A stretch of 64,000 bases of DNA, taken from positions 62,001 through 126,000 of the forward strand of contig OZ037844.1 in NCBI GenBank assembly GCA_964035575.1. The letters are read 5' to 3'. Of this stretch, positions 1 to 11,600 are shown one piece after another (positions within the stretch are counted from its first letter, which is position 1; each line of letters begins with the position of its first letter). This stretch comes from Rhynchopus sp. YZ270_cl-10. Its lineage: Eukaryota > Euglenozoa > Diplonemea > Diplonemida > Diplonemidae. Made by a program: the position numbers and the translations under genes. The notes below the pieces were generated by a model that was given only the letters and a program-made list of their open reading frames with translations, had not been told where the DNA came from and did no database searches.

Positions 1-2077
1 AGAAGAAAAAATATCAGGACTTTGTTTTTGCTGTGTTGCAAAAATTTTCATGCCCTAAGAATCAGCAATATCGACTCTCTTGTGGATGGGGCATATACTT
101 CTCTGAACGTCTAATGTCCTGAGTGCCCCTCTACTGTCATTTTTCGGGTAGAATTTAAGAAATACCAAAACTGTCCTGTCAAAAGAGTGGTCGTGCTCAT
201 GCTAAGGGTAGGATGTTGAGTGTTCCGTACCGTAAGAGAACAACAAAAAAAGAAAGAATTTTCTGAAAGAAAAATAGGAATAAAAATGATCCCATTTTTT
301 TGTTTTGTGGAAAAAGAAAAGAAAGAAGAACGTTATTAACAGAGATATACCTAATCCTCTTGTCTTCGTATGATGGACACTGTCTCAAAGTAAAATAAAA
401 AACGTGAAAAATGAACAGAACTCACAACGGGCTCCGGTAAAAATAGAAACTTAACACTCATCACACAATAAAACCCATGGGAGAGGTTGTGGTGAAACGC
501 ACACACCTCGACCTGTTTGGTGAGGAGTGGCTCTCCTCTGCAGCGCTTCGTCCCTAGAACCGCAAAGTGTGTTCAAAGTGCGTTGTTTCTATTTCCTGCT
601 TCATTCCATGAGGTGACAAAAAAAAAGGAAAAATTGTTGGTTCTCTCTGTTGACCTCGGGGGGGAGGAAGGGGGCACACCTCTAAAATATGTTCAAATTC
701 ATGTGCATTCTGTCCAGAGAAAGCACTATGATTAGAACGACCACTCTCATTTTATTTCTCGAAGTTCGTGTTTCAAGACGCAGAACTTTTTTTTCGAGAA
801 AAAAAAACAAAAAAAGGAATGGAAAACAGAAAATTTGGAACACACAACATACACATCCCTTAACATTATTTTGGCTATATCGGCTTCACGAAAAGAACGA
901 AAAAGAGGAGCCAAAAGATCAGCATTTTTATTTCTCATTATTCATGCATTCAGGGCGAAAGAGGGGGCAAACCGAGCAAGGTACCCGATGGTGATACCCA
1001 AGCTAGATGGGGGTACACCCCCCCTCAGTATTTGACCTTTTGTGCACACATGGTTAAACAACTGCTGAAGCTTTTAACACAGTGTCAAAAATTATTTGAT
1101 ATACTTTCTTTTCTAAACGAAAAGAAGGTAAAGAGGGTGCGAAAAAATGTCAAAAAAAAAAACTTCTTCGCATTGCACTGTTAACATTCTTCACAAAATA
1201 AAAAAGGCAGAACACTGAACAGAACACAACATCAGTGCGTGGGGTGGGAAGAGACTCTATATTTTTTGACATGTTTTTTATTTTCAATTTTTGGGGATTT
1301 TTTGGGGAGTTCAAAAAACGGGGGCAGAGGCAGGGGGCAGAATTTTTTTTTTTTGAAAAAACAGAAGACGGATATTTTTTTTTTAATTTTGGAGGGGCGG
1401 AGACGCAGGTCCTAGCTTGATTTGTAGAATTTTTTTTTTGGAAATCCAAAAGTGGGTCTGCTAGTTCCTTTACTGTAGATTGCTTTCGCAAACCTTCTAC
1501 ACTTTCTCCAATTGCAGCTTTGTTATGACCCAGCTTATGTGATGACCCAAGCAAGTCCCCTGGTGGAGATGGCACGCACAACGAAAAAAAAGTGTACAGT
1601 AAGCGCTTGTAATTACATAAGTCACAAAAAAAAAGGCTTTTTTTTGCTCCAGCATATTTGGATTGGAAATTGTGGCCGTCCCTTACGTGCATACACATCT
1701 TGAAGAGAAGCTGAATGGCACAACCGCCTGCCAGCAACAGAGAACGCAGGCATTGAAAAATAAAAAAAGCCAAAAAAAAAAAATGAAACAAAATTCTCCA
1801 CGCACACAATCCAATGAGCGAAAACTTAACATGAGAGTACGATGAGAGGTGAAAAGAGCACCCAAATGAAGTAAAACAAAAATACGGAAACGATTACAGT
1901 GTACTAAAAATGAAACCCCCCCACGCAACTTTGCACAGTTTCCAGCAGAGTCTTGTGAACGATCTTTTGTGTGCTTTTGGTGGAACACAAAATGACCAAT
2001 TATTTCTTTAACAATAATGGGGTCGAACATAAAGTGACATTAGAGATTCATGTTTACAGTATTCCATATACAGTAAT

Positions 2078-2155
2078 CGTAAAAATTATCGACCGTAAAA
2101 AAGGTCGAACTTCCAGAAAACCCCTGAAAAGGTCGAACATTACGATTACGGTATG
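2078..2155. repeat. Short GTCGA palindromic repeat, copy 1
   Basis: The segment contains attatcgaccgtaaaaaagg, then gtcgaacttccagaaaa, then ctgaaaaggtcgaacatt. The same series recurs at 51917-52032. The repeated gttcgacc/ggtcgaac pairs could fold into a hairpin. It looks like a small MITE-like interspersed repeat. No target duplication could be fixed. Confidence 0.55.
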
Positions 2156-2860
2156 TTTGCCGTCTAAAAAAGTCACCAAACTTATTTGGACGCCAAGTTA
2201 TTGTAAAAAAAGAAGAATACTGTATTCAAAATGCAGAATAGTCAAAAATAATACACAGAATTTGACGCAGTTTCTAATCATAAGTGAACAGCGCAAGGAT
2301 ACGCATGAAAGACAACTACTCTGGTGTAGCTGACGACCCCAGAATAGCAGAAAATAGCAGAAAATAGCACCCCCCCCCTTCAGCCACACCATAATCTGGA
2401 CAAAAAAGATAAACACAAATCCGCTTTAAGTCTTGCCACTTTGGCAAAAGATTCCCCCACTGGGGAAATCTTGAAGGATGGAAAAAAAAAGAGGTTTACC
2501 ACCTCTTTCAAGTTGCCGGTTCGAAAAAGAACAAAAATTATGAAATGTGTCTTAAAAAAGTAAAAACCCTCTCCCTATCGCATGAGATGATTGGCTGTGC
2601 AATATCTCCCCTTGAGTCAACCTGTCTCCATATCTCGGGGCATCTCCGCTTCTCCAAAACAGTTTAAAACTCAACTTCTGTTTTTTTGAAAAAATTTCCC
2701 TACAAAAAAGAAATGGAAGATGCATGTGCCTCTCGCGGACACACATCTCATAATAAATATCTACACCATGACAGACAGGACACAAAAAGCCCTTGCACAC
2801 TGCCACGCAAATGAGCTACAATACACTATACAAAACCTTTTGTTTTGTTTATTTTTAAAT

Positions 2861-2934
2861 ACCGTCTTTTGAAAAAAAAAATATGGACCAGAAAAATAGG
2901 TAATTATTCTGGTCCATGTTTTTTCGAAAGACGG
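2861..2934. repeat. Near-perfect palindrome (hairpin-forming)
   Basis: The left arm begins accgtcttttg and runs to atatggaccagaa. The right arm reads ttctggtccat and runs to cgaaagacggt. The arms are about 30 bp with a spacer of about 15 bp. It could be a tiny MITE or a transcript hairpin. Only the inverted symmetry is supported. Confidence 0.6.
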
Positions 2935-3701
2935 TAATTTTACTTTTTGCATAAAAACATTACACCTCCTCCTCCCCCCCTTCAGCTTCAGCGCCCCCCC
3001 TCTAGGGACAGCGGTTCTCTATGTATTTTTTCTCGTCACCTCTTTTGGCTGAGATGATACTTCTTTGCAAACTTTTGATCTTTTTCGTAAACCCACACAG
3101 AGGAATCCGATCTAACGGCCTTTTGAATAGAAAAAAGGTGGACAGTACGGTGCTCAAAAAGCACGGTTCTTTCGAGAGACGAAAGACAAAAGAAGGAAAA
3201 AAAAGGGGAATAAAAGCTGTTTGGATGACCCTAAGTTTCTGTTTTGCCCTAGGAGAACGCCATTTTTTTTTTTGCCTCTTTTTTATTTGGTCTAAATCGT
3301 GTGTTTTTTTTAGTATTTCACTGTTTTTCTTCTCCATTTTTTGTTTCTTTTTTGTTTCCCCTCCCCCTTATCGGAAGTTTCCCTCCCCCGCTTTGCTTTT
3401 AAAAATTTAAAGTGAATGATAATAGTCTTAGAATCGGGCTAATTTCTCAAAAAAAAAACTCCGGCACAGAGTCGGCCGTCCCTTTTGGGTAAAAAAAAAA
3501 GCGAGCCAGCCCTCCTCTTTGACGTATTGCACCACCCATGACAAATAATTCTAACCATTTCCATTTTACCTTACAGTAATTTTTTTTGAAAAATTCTTGG
3601 AATAGTGTAGTTTGCCTCAGTTGTGTTGCCACAGTTTTTGTGCAATCTACATCCTAACATTTCCATTATTTTTTACCCCCCTTTTTGTTTCTCCCCTCTC
3701 T

Positions 3702-4916
3702 TTAGACCATACTCGCCACCTCCTTCGAGAATGCACTAGTATCCTGCTGTGGTTGGGACCGATGTTCTGAATACGACAGTGGGATGCCTTCCGTGGCCTT
3801 GAGAGGCCCCTGCCCACTGCTTGGGTTGATCTGTCCTATGGAAAGCGTGGAGAGTGGCGACATAGGCACATTTGCGGGGGAGAACATGGCAGGGGAGGAG
3901 AGGCTGGGTGCACCGGCACTGCCTCCGTTGACTTTGGTTGTCTGCGGGATGTGGAGCGAGGTGACCGGCATCTTGTTTGTCTTGCCGACGTAGACCTCTT
4001 TGTTGGCTGCAATCAAATAATCGTTTTCGAATGCGGTTTCGTCATCCTTAGGGTCCGCAGGAGGGAGCTGCTTGGGGATGCGGATAGCGCTGTTGTCTGG
4101 CACCGCCACCTGCGCCATCTGCTGCTCGATGTGACGTACGCTGGCAAACCTCTGACTCTCCGACGCACCGTCTGGTTGCACCATGGGCGCACCTGAGACG
4201 ACATCAACCACAGTACCGACCACCCAGTTGGGTGTGCCGTCGTGTTGTACCTCCACCCGATCACCTCGTTTGTAAGAAGAAGGGATGGCGGCATCCCCAA
4301 ACGCAGTTTCGCGTGACTTTTGCGGAGTAGGTGAGTCATCATCGTCGCTGTCGTCGCCACCACCACCGCCCCCAGAAGGGCGCATCACAATCGTGATGAC
4401 GATAAGCAACGAGAGACAGAGGCAACACATGCTGGCAAGCCCGATGAGGAGCCAACCCCAGGCAGGCACGCCGGCCCATTTGTCGTCGTCGTCGTCATCG
4501 GCAGGTGGGCAGCAGAGGATGCGGTAGATAGGGACCGGGGGTGACGCGGTGTCGGGTGCGTCCGTCTCGTTCGTCGCGTTTGCGAAGGTTTCGTTCAAAC
4601 TGAAGGTAAACAACTCTGACACATCACCGTTGCCGTCCTCCCCTCCAGTGATGCCCTCCAGAAGCGCTGCCAACTCCGACAGCGATTGGTTCAGATCCGA
4701 GCTGTTTGCCTCTACCTGAGGCACCGAAGTCTCCAGCACAGGGTCGCACAGACACCCCACAGGGGGCTCAGGGACTATGATGGTCTGTGTCTGGGTCGGG
4801 GTGGTGATGTTCGTTTCGTTGGTCTCGCTGAGCGTCAACGTAAAGCTAAACTCATCCTGGCCTAGCACACCTGAAGTGCAGAGCAGCACGACCAGGGCTG
4901 TGGAGAAGTGCAACAT
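3702..4916 (-). CDS. Type I membrane glycoprotein with acidic linker and basic-pattern cytoplasmic tail
   Basis: This 404-residue protein is unrecognised as a family. Residues 1-20 (MLHFSTALVVLLCTSGVLGQ) look like a cleavable signal peptide. The ectodomain to about residue 140 is rich in Asn-X-Ser/Thr sites (NET, NIT, NSS, NQS, NAT). A run of six Asp leads into one transmembrane segment at about 149-177 that contains CCLCLSLL. The tail holds a Gly/Asp-rich stretch and, near 214-265, a small barrel-like stretch (GDRVEV then WVVGTVVDVV then VQPDG) similar in pattern to Tudor or SH3-like folds. An open frame extends upstream in phase to 5495, but it runs through a palindromic element. The Met at 4916 is preferred because it starts the signal peptide and sits just after a likely splice acceptor. 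It probably acts at the cell surface or in the secretory path. Ligand unknown. Confidence 0.75.
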   Translation of the reverse strand: MLHFSTALVVLLCTSGVLGQDEFSFTLTLSETNETNITTPTQTQTIIVPEPPVGCLCDPVLETSVPQVEANSSDLNQSLSELAALLEGITGGEDGNGDVSELFTFSLNETFANATNETDAPDTASPPVPIYRILCCPPADDDDDDKWAGVPAWGWLLIGLASMCCLCLSLLIVITIVMRPSGGGGGGDDSDDDDSPTPQKSRETAFGDAAIPSSYKRGDRVEVQHDGTPNWVVGTVVDVVSGAPMVQPDGASESQRFASVRHIEQQMAQVAVPDNSAIRIPKQLPPADPKDDETAFENDYLIAANKEVYVGKTNKMPVTSLHIPQTTKVNGGSAGAPSLSSPAMFSPANVPMSPLSTLSIGQINPSSGQGPLKATEGIPLSYSEHRSQPQQDTSAFSKEVASMV

Positions 4917-4933
4917 ATTTTTTTTTTGACAAA

Positions 4934-4975
4934 CTACTTCACCAGGAGAGGAGAGAGTTGAGAGTTGAGAGTGAT
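4934..4975 (-). promoter_or_regulatory. Putative trans-splice acceptor of the membrane glycoprotein gene
   Basis: On the minus strand a run of CTCTCAACTCTCAACTCTCT type is followed by tcctctcctggtgaagtag, with the last AG about 17 nt before the ATG at 4916. A pyrimidine tract plus AG this close to a start codon is typical of spliced-leader acceptors. No spliced-leader gene was found in the window. Confidence 0.5.
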
Positions 4976-5122
4976 CTGCTTCTGCTCTTTGGAATTGCCT
5001 GACCTCTGTTCCCCCCCTGGTGGAACAGTTTACAAGAAAAAGAGGGAGAGCGTGGTTGGGGATTGCTGTGGTGGTGGGTTGGTGGAGGGATGGGCCAGAG
5101 GGGTTATGAGATAAATGTATTA

Positions 5123-5390
5123 CCGACCCTCCCCCGTGAAATTGTCCCCCCCTCCGACCCCCTTGAAATTGTCCCCCCTGGGGGAAAAAGTGAGGGGGGG
5201 ACAATATCACGTACGGCAAAAAGGGGGGACAATTTCTCGTACTGTAGGGGGGTGGCCGTTTTGGTGTGAAGAAGGGAGAGCAAAGGTTGTCCCTGCGACT
5301 CCCTTGAAATTGTCCCCCCCTGCCTTGAAATTGTCCGTCGGGGCAAAATACCGGTTTTTGGGGGGGGGCAATTTCACGGGGGAGGGTCGG
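5123..5390. mobile_element. Palindromic MITE with TA flanks
   Basis: The ends are perfect inverted repeats of at least 20 bp: CCGACCCTCCCCCGTGAAAT at the left and its reverse complement at the right, each flanked by TA. The interior repeats cttgaaattgtcccccc several times. TA flanks and the absence of a gene fit a Tc1/mariner-type MITE, but the family is not proven. The element lies in the 5' flank of the glycoprotein gene and creates a misleading in-frame N-terminal extension. Confidence 0.75.
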
Positions 5391-5953
5391 TATCAAAAAA
5401 ATGGAAGAACACACTGTAGAAAATGAATGGTTTAAATGGTCGAAAGTCCACATTTGTACGTTTTTTGCTGTCACACATAGGAATGAATAAGTCAAAAAAG
5501 TGGGGGTCTTTTGTTTGTGCGATCAAAGTCAGTAGTACGGTAGTAAGTCAAACAAAATACCCCCTTTTTGTTTATTTTGCCGTTTGTTTTGTTGATCTCA
5601 TCCAACCCAGAGTGAACTTCCAACAACACATCAGATACAAAAAAGAACTTTGTGTAACGATTTCTCCGTTTCAACCCCAAGGAGGCTATGCCCCCTACAC
5701 ACACACCAATGGGGCCAATATTCTGCGCAAGACTTACCCCCTATTTAGTTCTCAAACACCTACACACCCCTCCCCCATTTCCCTACACAACGCGTGCCCA
5801 GTAACACACGAAGTCCTCTACCTACCTACCCACTCCACTCTCTTATATTTTTCGTTGCATCCATTGTTTTTTTTCATAAATACCGCAAAAAAATCGCATT
5901 TGCCCTTCAGGATAAGGTAAGCATTGAAACTGTCTATCCTTATCTCTCTTCTT
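5391..5953. other. Intergenic, no gene seen
   Basis: AT-rich spacer that includes the 3' flank of the SNF2 gene. The piece at 5557-5609 (aaataccccc, then gtttgttttgttgatctcat) is a diverged copy of a motif also found at 25148-25207 and 51759-51822. Confidence 0.5.
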
Positions 5954-8107
5954 TCAAGCATCTAGGTCTGGTACAAAGGCGTCCTCCTCCGCTTCCTCGT
6001 CTGATGCGTCGGCCTCCAAAATGTCAGCAGGAAGCGGCGCTGATGTGTCGATGAAGTCAAGAAAGTCTTCTTCTGTTGTTTCCTCAGGACCACCACCACC
6101 ACCACTACCACCACCCACATCGTCTCCGTCTGCCACAAGATTGAGGTTCCCTCTCCCACCCCCAGCGATGTAGGCGTCATGCGCAGTCACCTGGTCTTGC
6201 GTCGGTTTCGTGTCCGCTTCATCTAGAAGCAAGCTCTGGTGTCTGAAGATACGTCCCAAAGGGGTGTCCCTCCCTTCCATCTTCGCGGAGACGTATTTAA
6301 GGAGGGGGTCCTCCTTGAGTGCCAGCCGCCGTTCACCTGCCCAGAGTTGTTCGTGCTCCATGTTGTCCCAATCTGCGTCGGCATCTTCGGGGTTTCCAAA
6401 TAGGGCAGAATTTTTTAAGAGGTGTCCGTTGATGTGAGCGCGGGAGGGGGCGGCAGCATCGACGACTTTCTTGCCAAGCCATTCTTTTGAGACGCAGGCT
6501 TGGTAGACGGCGGCTTCGGGCATTTTGGTGGTGATGAGGCGGTAGATGCGTACACGATGTGCAAGGCCGTATCGGTAGCATCGGAACACAGCCTGTTGAT
6601 CGACTGCAGGGTTGAATGCAACGTCGAAGAGTACGGCACGGTGTGCCGCATTGAGATTGATCCCCATCCCCCCAGCGGTCGTACTAATCAAAAACAGTGC
6701 CGCCCCTGGAGTGTTTTGGAAGGCATCTATCGCAGTCTTTCTCTTTGCCTGCGCCATGTCACCAGTTAAACTCCATTTGTTCATACGCGGTGAAATAATC
6801 GTCGCAAACCTCATAATCAAATCCAAAGACATCGTCCACTGCGAAAACACCAACAGCTTCTCACCATGGCGCACACAGTACTCTATCATGTGGAGCAAGG
6901 CAGTCATCTTGGGTGACCGTGACAACAGCATGGTACGATACGTCGGTGCGTTGATGAGAACCCCCTCTGCCCATGAAAGCTCAGAAGACCATCCGTTGTC
7001 TGCTGTGGGCCGGTCACCTCTGAGCACTTCTTCGAGGGTTTCTTTGAGGAGATCTGGGTGAGCAGAGATCTTGTTGAGGACGTGAGTATAGAGGAGTGTG
7101 TTGTGTCCACCACGCACCATGACACTGCGACGCATATACCACGAACGGAACCGTTTGTGCATGCCCAGTTGAAACTCGCTCTGCGGGCATACTACAACGT
7201 ACTCATCCTTCTGTGGCAGCTCTTCCACCAAAATCGATTGGTCTCTTCTGTGCACAAACTCCGCAATCTCGCGTTGTAGGATAAATGAACGCCGTTTCAT
7301 ATGCATTGCAGCAAGCCTTGTACAAGAGGCCACCTGGCCCCTTTGGATTGGAATCTGAAAGTACGACACGAATTCGCGTCGCGGGAAGTGCCCTGGTCGC
7401 ACAAATTCGATCATGCCCCAGAGCTCTTCAAGGCAGTTCTGCATTGGGGTGCCGGTGAGCATGACGCGAAGTTTTGTTCCGATGGCGTTGAGGCTGGCGG
7501 CGATGCCGGAGGATTGGTTGCGTATGGTATGGCCTTCGTCGCAGACAACGACCTCGGGTCCAGGGTTCTGTAGAAGTTCGAGAATCCGTTCGTGGCTGAG
7601 CTTCTGCATGGAGGAAGGCGCGGCCCTGCGTTTGTACGCACCAACGGTGGATCCGTACAGCTCGTACGACATCATCAGAACGCCGCCTTTTTTGCCCCAT
7701 TTTTCGAGTTTGTCGCAGCGAGAGGACCAGCTGTCGTCGCCAACGATGGTCGGTGTGAGTGTTGCAAACCCTGCTCGCTTTGACCACAGAGGGAACTCCG
7801 TGGCCCACCCAGGCAGCGTGCTCTTGGGGGTGACGAGGAGAACCGTTTTGGTGCCGCAGTGCTTCATCATGAGGGCGATGAGGAGGATCGTCTGCGCAGA
7901 CTTCCCTAGCCCCATGGAGTGTGCGAGCATGCAGCCGCGTGCCTGCACGGCCACGTGGTGCCACATGAAGCGGATGCCCTGCACCTGATGGTCCTTCAGT
8001 GCCGCAGCCATCGTCTCGGTCAACACCACACCAGACGGCTCATCGATTATGTGCGCTGCAACATCGTCGATCAGGCGCGACTCCACTCTCTTCCGTTTTT
8101 TGCTCAT
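5954..8107 (-). CDS. SNF2-family ATPase, ATRX/Rad54-like
   Basis: 717 residues. SNF2 translocases use ATP to move along DNA and remodel chromatin or strip bound proteins. The N-terminus KKRKRVE is a likely nuclear signal. Motif I HSMGLGKS is near residue 64, motif Ia LLVTPKSTLPGW follows, motif II is CDEGH near 188 and motif III is LTGTPMQN. The second RecA lobe has LLVFSQW, then STTAGGMGINL, then QAVFRCYRYG near 506. DEGH in motif II together with CYRYG in motif VI is the pattern of the ATRX/Rad54 group rather than Snf2 or ISWI. The C-terminal 100 residues are acidic with a Gly run. No PHD, chromo or bromo domain is present. The start is fixed by an acceptor-like site 18 nt upstream. A role in chromatin or recombination is a family-level inference. 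Confidence 0.93.
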   Translation of the reverse strand: MSKKRKRVESRLIDDVAAHIIDEPSGVVLTETMAAALKDHQVQGIRFMWHHVAVQARGCMLAHSMGLGKSAQTILLIALMMKHCGTKTVLLVTPKSTLPGWATEFPLWSKRAGFATLTPTIVGDDSWSSRCDKLEKWGKKGGVLMMSYELYGSTVGAYKRRAAPSSMQKLSHERILELLQNPGPEVVVCDEGHTIRNQSSGIAASLNAIGTKLRVMLTGTPMQNCLEELWGMIEFVRPGHFPRREFVSYFQIPIQRGQVASCTRLAAMHMKRRSFILQREIAEFVHRRDQSILVEELPQKDEYVVVCPQSEFQLGMHKRFRSWYMRRSVMVRGGHNTLLYTHVLNKISAHPDLLKETLEEVLRGDRPTADNGWSSELSWAEGVLINAPTYRTMLLSRSPKMTALLHMIEYCVRHGEKLLVFSQWTMSLDLIMRFATIISPRMNKWSLTGDMAQAKRKTAIDAFQNTPGAALFLISTTAGGMGINLNAAHRAVLFDVAFNPAVDQQAVFRCYRYGLAHRVRIYRLITTKMPEAAVYQACVSKEWLGKKVVDAAAPSRAHINGHLLKNSALFGNPEDADADWDNMEHEQLWAGERRLALKEDPLLKYVSAKMEGRDTPLGRIFRHQSLLLDEADTKPTQDQVTAHDAYIAGGGRGNLNLVADGDDVGGGSGGGGGPEETTEEDFLDFIDTSAPLPADILEADASDEEAEEDAFVPDLDA

Positions 8108-8125
8108 TTTCTTTGGTGTACCTTT

Positions 8126-8160
8126 CTAGGTGAAGAGAAGAAGGGGGGAGAGGGAAAAAT
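8126..8160 (-). promoter_or_regulatory. Putative trans-splice acceptor of the SNF2 gene
   Basis: The minus strand reads a long C/T run (ctctccccccttcttctctt) followed by cacctAG, giving a predicted 5' untranslated region of 18 nt before the ATG at 8107. This is one of the clearest acceptors in the window. Confidence 0.6.
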
Positions 8161-8653
8161 ACTAAAGTTGAAAAATACAAAAGCCCCCTCGCGGGGCAGT
8201 GTGCCTTGGTTTGGAATGTGTGTGGGGTTTCGAAACAGAAAGAGCCCCAAACCCCAAGGGAAGAGCAAAGGAAATGAATAGTGTACAGATGTGGAAGTGG
8301 CAGTGTGTGACACTCCAAAAACCAAGTGGTCAAAGGACAATGCATACATGGTGGTGAAAACACCCGCAACAAGCGAGTCTGCAGGTGTTATGTTCACTCG
8401 AAATCTAACATAAACATCCACAAAACGAACAGAATACGTGTAATCGCAACACATCTTGGAAAAGACGTGTGAATATGAACAGACAGCACACTTAGCGCAC
8501 TGGCAGTGTAACACCTCGACAAGCCGCTCTTCTGTCCTCGCATAACGCACCCGCAGTGGCATGAGGCAGTGTCAACACCATTCGTCCTCGTCACTCAGAC
8601 TGCATTCGTCTTGGAAAAGAGGCAAACACAAAGAGCAAGTACGAACAGTGCGC
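8161..8653. other. Intergenic spacer, no gene seen
   Basis: About 500 bp between the SNF2 start and the NLR-like stop. It would hold the NLR 3' untranslated region. Open frames here have no recognisable features. Confidence 0.5.
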
Positions 8654-11600
8654 TCACTTATCGACAGCACAAAGAATCCGTCTCGCAAGTTCAGGTTCCA
8701 CAGCATCAGCATTGCGACAGCCAAATGCACGAGGAACTGTTGCAGGGACACCGATCACTCTCTTCAGCCGCAACCCATCAATCGTGCCGTCTTCCCCAGT
8801 GCAGATGGTCCACACACGCACAGTGCTGTCACCGCAACTACAGATCACTTCGCGTCCATCAGGGCTTACAGCAACGCTGTACAAATAATGAGGTGCCATG
8901 ATCATTGCCACCTTCTCACCAGTGGTCATACTCCACACAGTCAAAGAACGTTCAGGGGACGACACCACGTGAGCTCCATCAGGTGTCAGTGCTACTGAGC
9001 ACACTGAGCACACGGAACGATCATGCTCCAAGGTGAAGACCTCCTTCCCGCTGGCAACATCCCACACACGCACAGTATTGTCTTGAGAGCATGAAACAAA
9101 ACGAGATCCATCGCGAGCCATGTCCACGTCAGTCACATCTTGAGTATGTCCTTCGAACACCATCTCCTCTCCAGTGTCAAGATTCAACAGAGATACGTCG
9201 TTACCCCAACTGCATAAAAGTAACCCACCAGGAGCCACTACCCCTCCGTTGGGACACCGATCACCAGTAGTTCCTGCATGAACTGACGCCTTATTCCAGG
9301 TCGGCCTGCGCCATACATACGTACGGTAAAAGCAACTTTTGTTTTCTTCCTCCGTAAGGCTTGAAGAATCTAAAAGGTCTGAAGACTTTGAGCATGTCAC
9401 CACGTGAGATGCATCGGGAGATACGGCGAAGAATAACAGTTCTCGACACTGTTTCAAGAACACCGCAAACTCACTGGAATCTGTGCACAAAGGCTGCACT
9501 TTCCCCGTCGCAACCTCCCACACATACGCTCTCCTTTCGCCAGCGTCGTCGCAAGAGCAATAAACTACGTGAGAGCCATCTGGGGACACGGCAACAGCAT
9601 CGCAATGTGAAGTTATTCCTTCTTCAACCACCTGTGTCTGCCTGCCGGTGGATGCGTTCCAGATGGAGGGCCACTTGCCACCGTACGAAATGATAGATCC
9701 ATCAGGGGCCACTGACACACACCCGCCTGAGACTCCTTCGAAACCTGGTGCCTCCTTCCCGGTCGTGATGTTCCACACTCGAACAGTGCCGTCGGTAGAG
9801 CATGAAACCACCTGGCATCCATCTGGTGACACTGCCACTGTACTCACGGGACGAGTATGTCCTTGCAACACCGTCACCTCCTTCCCAGTCGAAATGCTCC
9901 AAACGTGCACATTGCCGCTCACGGAGCCAGCAACCACGTGACATCCATCGGGAGTGACTGCTACTGCTTGCAACTGAGCTTCGGCATGGAGCACCATCAC
10001 CTCTGCCCCAGTGGAGAGGTTCCAAACATGTGCGCCATCAGAGCACGAAACAACATGGCATCCATCGGGAGTGACTGCCAGTGCATGCGATACTCTGTTG
10101 TAGATAGACTTCACACAACAAGGCCACTGCATCTCCTGCTTCCCCGTCACCAGATCCCATACGCACAGCGTCTTCAGAGAGCATGTCACTATTTGACTTC
10201 CATCCTTCGTAATAACCATGCTGAGAATGCCAGGCGCCTTTATTGCCAGCACTTCCATCCCCGTCGAGAGATCCCACACACGGATGCCGTCTTCACGAGA
10301 AGTTGAAACAAATTTAGAACTGTCGGGAGTGACTGCCAGTGCATGCGATACTCTGTTGTAGATAGACTTCACACAACAAGGCCACTGCATCTCCTGCTTC
10401 CCCGTCACCAGATCCCATACGCACAGCGTCTTCAGAGAGCATGTCACTATTTGACTTCCATCCTTCGTAATAACCATGCTGAGAATGCCAGGCGCCTTTA
10501 TTGCCAGCACTTCCATCCCCGTCGAGAGATCCCACACACGGATGCCGTCTTCACGAGAAGTTGAAACAAATTTAGAACTGTCGGGAGTGACTGCTACATT
10601 CTCCACCCAACCTTCATCGCCTTTGCTGATATTCAAGACGAACACTGCCCTTCTAGTGTGCATATCCCACACACGCACAGTTTTGTCATCAGAGCACGAA
10701 ACCACGCGGGTTCCGTCAGGTGTTACTGCCACTCTAGTGATGCAGTTCGAATGTCCTTTCAAGACCATCACTTCTTCCCCAGAAGACATGCTCCACACAT
10801 GTACTCTCCCGTCCTTTCCACCTGTTACCATTTGACTGCCATCAGGTGTCATTGCCACATTATGGGCACGATACTGCAGGACAGGAAGTGGTGTGCCAAG
10901 GGAGCAGTCAGGCAGCATCGTGCCACCCATGTTGCAGGTGTGGAACTCAGTGTGCTCCAGCCAGCAGTTCGAGAAGGAAGCGCCCGTCAGCACCGTCTCC
11001 ACAAACAAAGACCCGCGCAGGTCGCAGTTCGACACACAGATCCCTCTCAGGCTCTCCCCACTTACAGGGATGCGTGCACGTGCCAGCAGTGCTGCTGCAT
11101 TCGACCCTGCTGTCACAGCACCGTCCCCACTATCACCTGCACTGCCGCGTGTCGCCTTCACAGCCGCAAGCAGCTCTGTGCAGGCACCTTCGTACAGCAC
11201 ACTGTCTCCACACACCAGCGCCGCAAAGAACCCAAGCACACGCTGCGAGTCCTTGCTGAAGCTCCGCTGCACCAGCGTCCCCAGTGTCCTTGCTGGATCA
11301 CGAGCAAGCCGCCGTGCTGCAAGGTGCTCCCCAAGCGACTTGTGCCGGAACGTGAACGCACTCCGCTCCTCCCCAAAGTCCTCAATCCGGAACGGCAGGC
11401 AGCGGAAGCACGCATCCCGCACAGCCTCACACACACCGTGCTGCGACACAAGAACCTCCGACGCCACACCCACAGTCCCCTGCCACTCGTTTGTCTCCAG
11501 CATCCTGCATGCGACAAGCTCCCCTGCACGCATCACATCCTCCAAAGACACATCCGAAACAGCATCAGCATCAGCAACAGCAACTCCACCAGACGCCATC

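Larger units (their letters stand above)
1..3701. other. AT-rich, homopolymer-rich stretch without a convincing gene
   Basis: Open frames here are short, biased to Phe, Lys and Leu, and look like translations of A and T runs. The strip just below 3702 would be the 3' untranslated region of the membrane glycoprotein gene. Recognisable items are a palindrome at 2861-2934, a GTCGA-rich repeat at about 2078-2155, and at about 481-510 a stretch (gagaggttgtgg then aaacgcacacacc) also found in the intergenic blocks of the ankyrin units. No RNA gene was recognised. Confidence 0.5.

Noticed and set aside
1150-1809. 219-residue minus-strand open frame
   Set aside because: Composition is dominated by Phe, Lys and Leu from A/T runs, and no conserved motif is visible.
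2440-2525. Possible tRNA (ggttcga motif near 2517)
   Set aside because: No cloverleaf could be drawn: acceptor and anticodon stems are missing.
8104-8562. 152-residue minus-strand frame between the SNF2 and NLR-like genes
   Set aside because: It overlaps the SNF2 acceptor and start, is Cys/Val/Phe-rich without motifs, and has no acceptor of its own.
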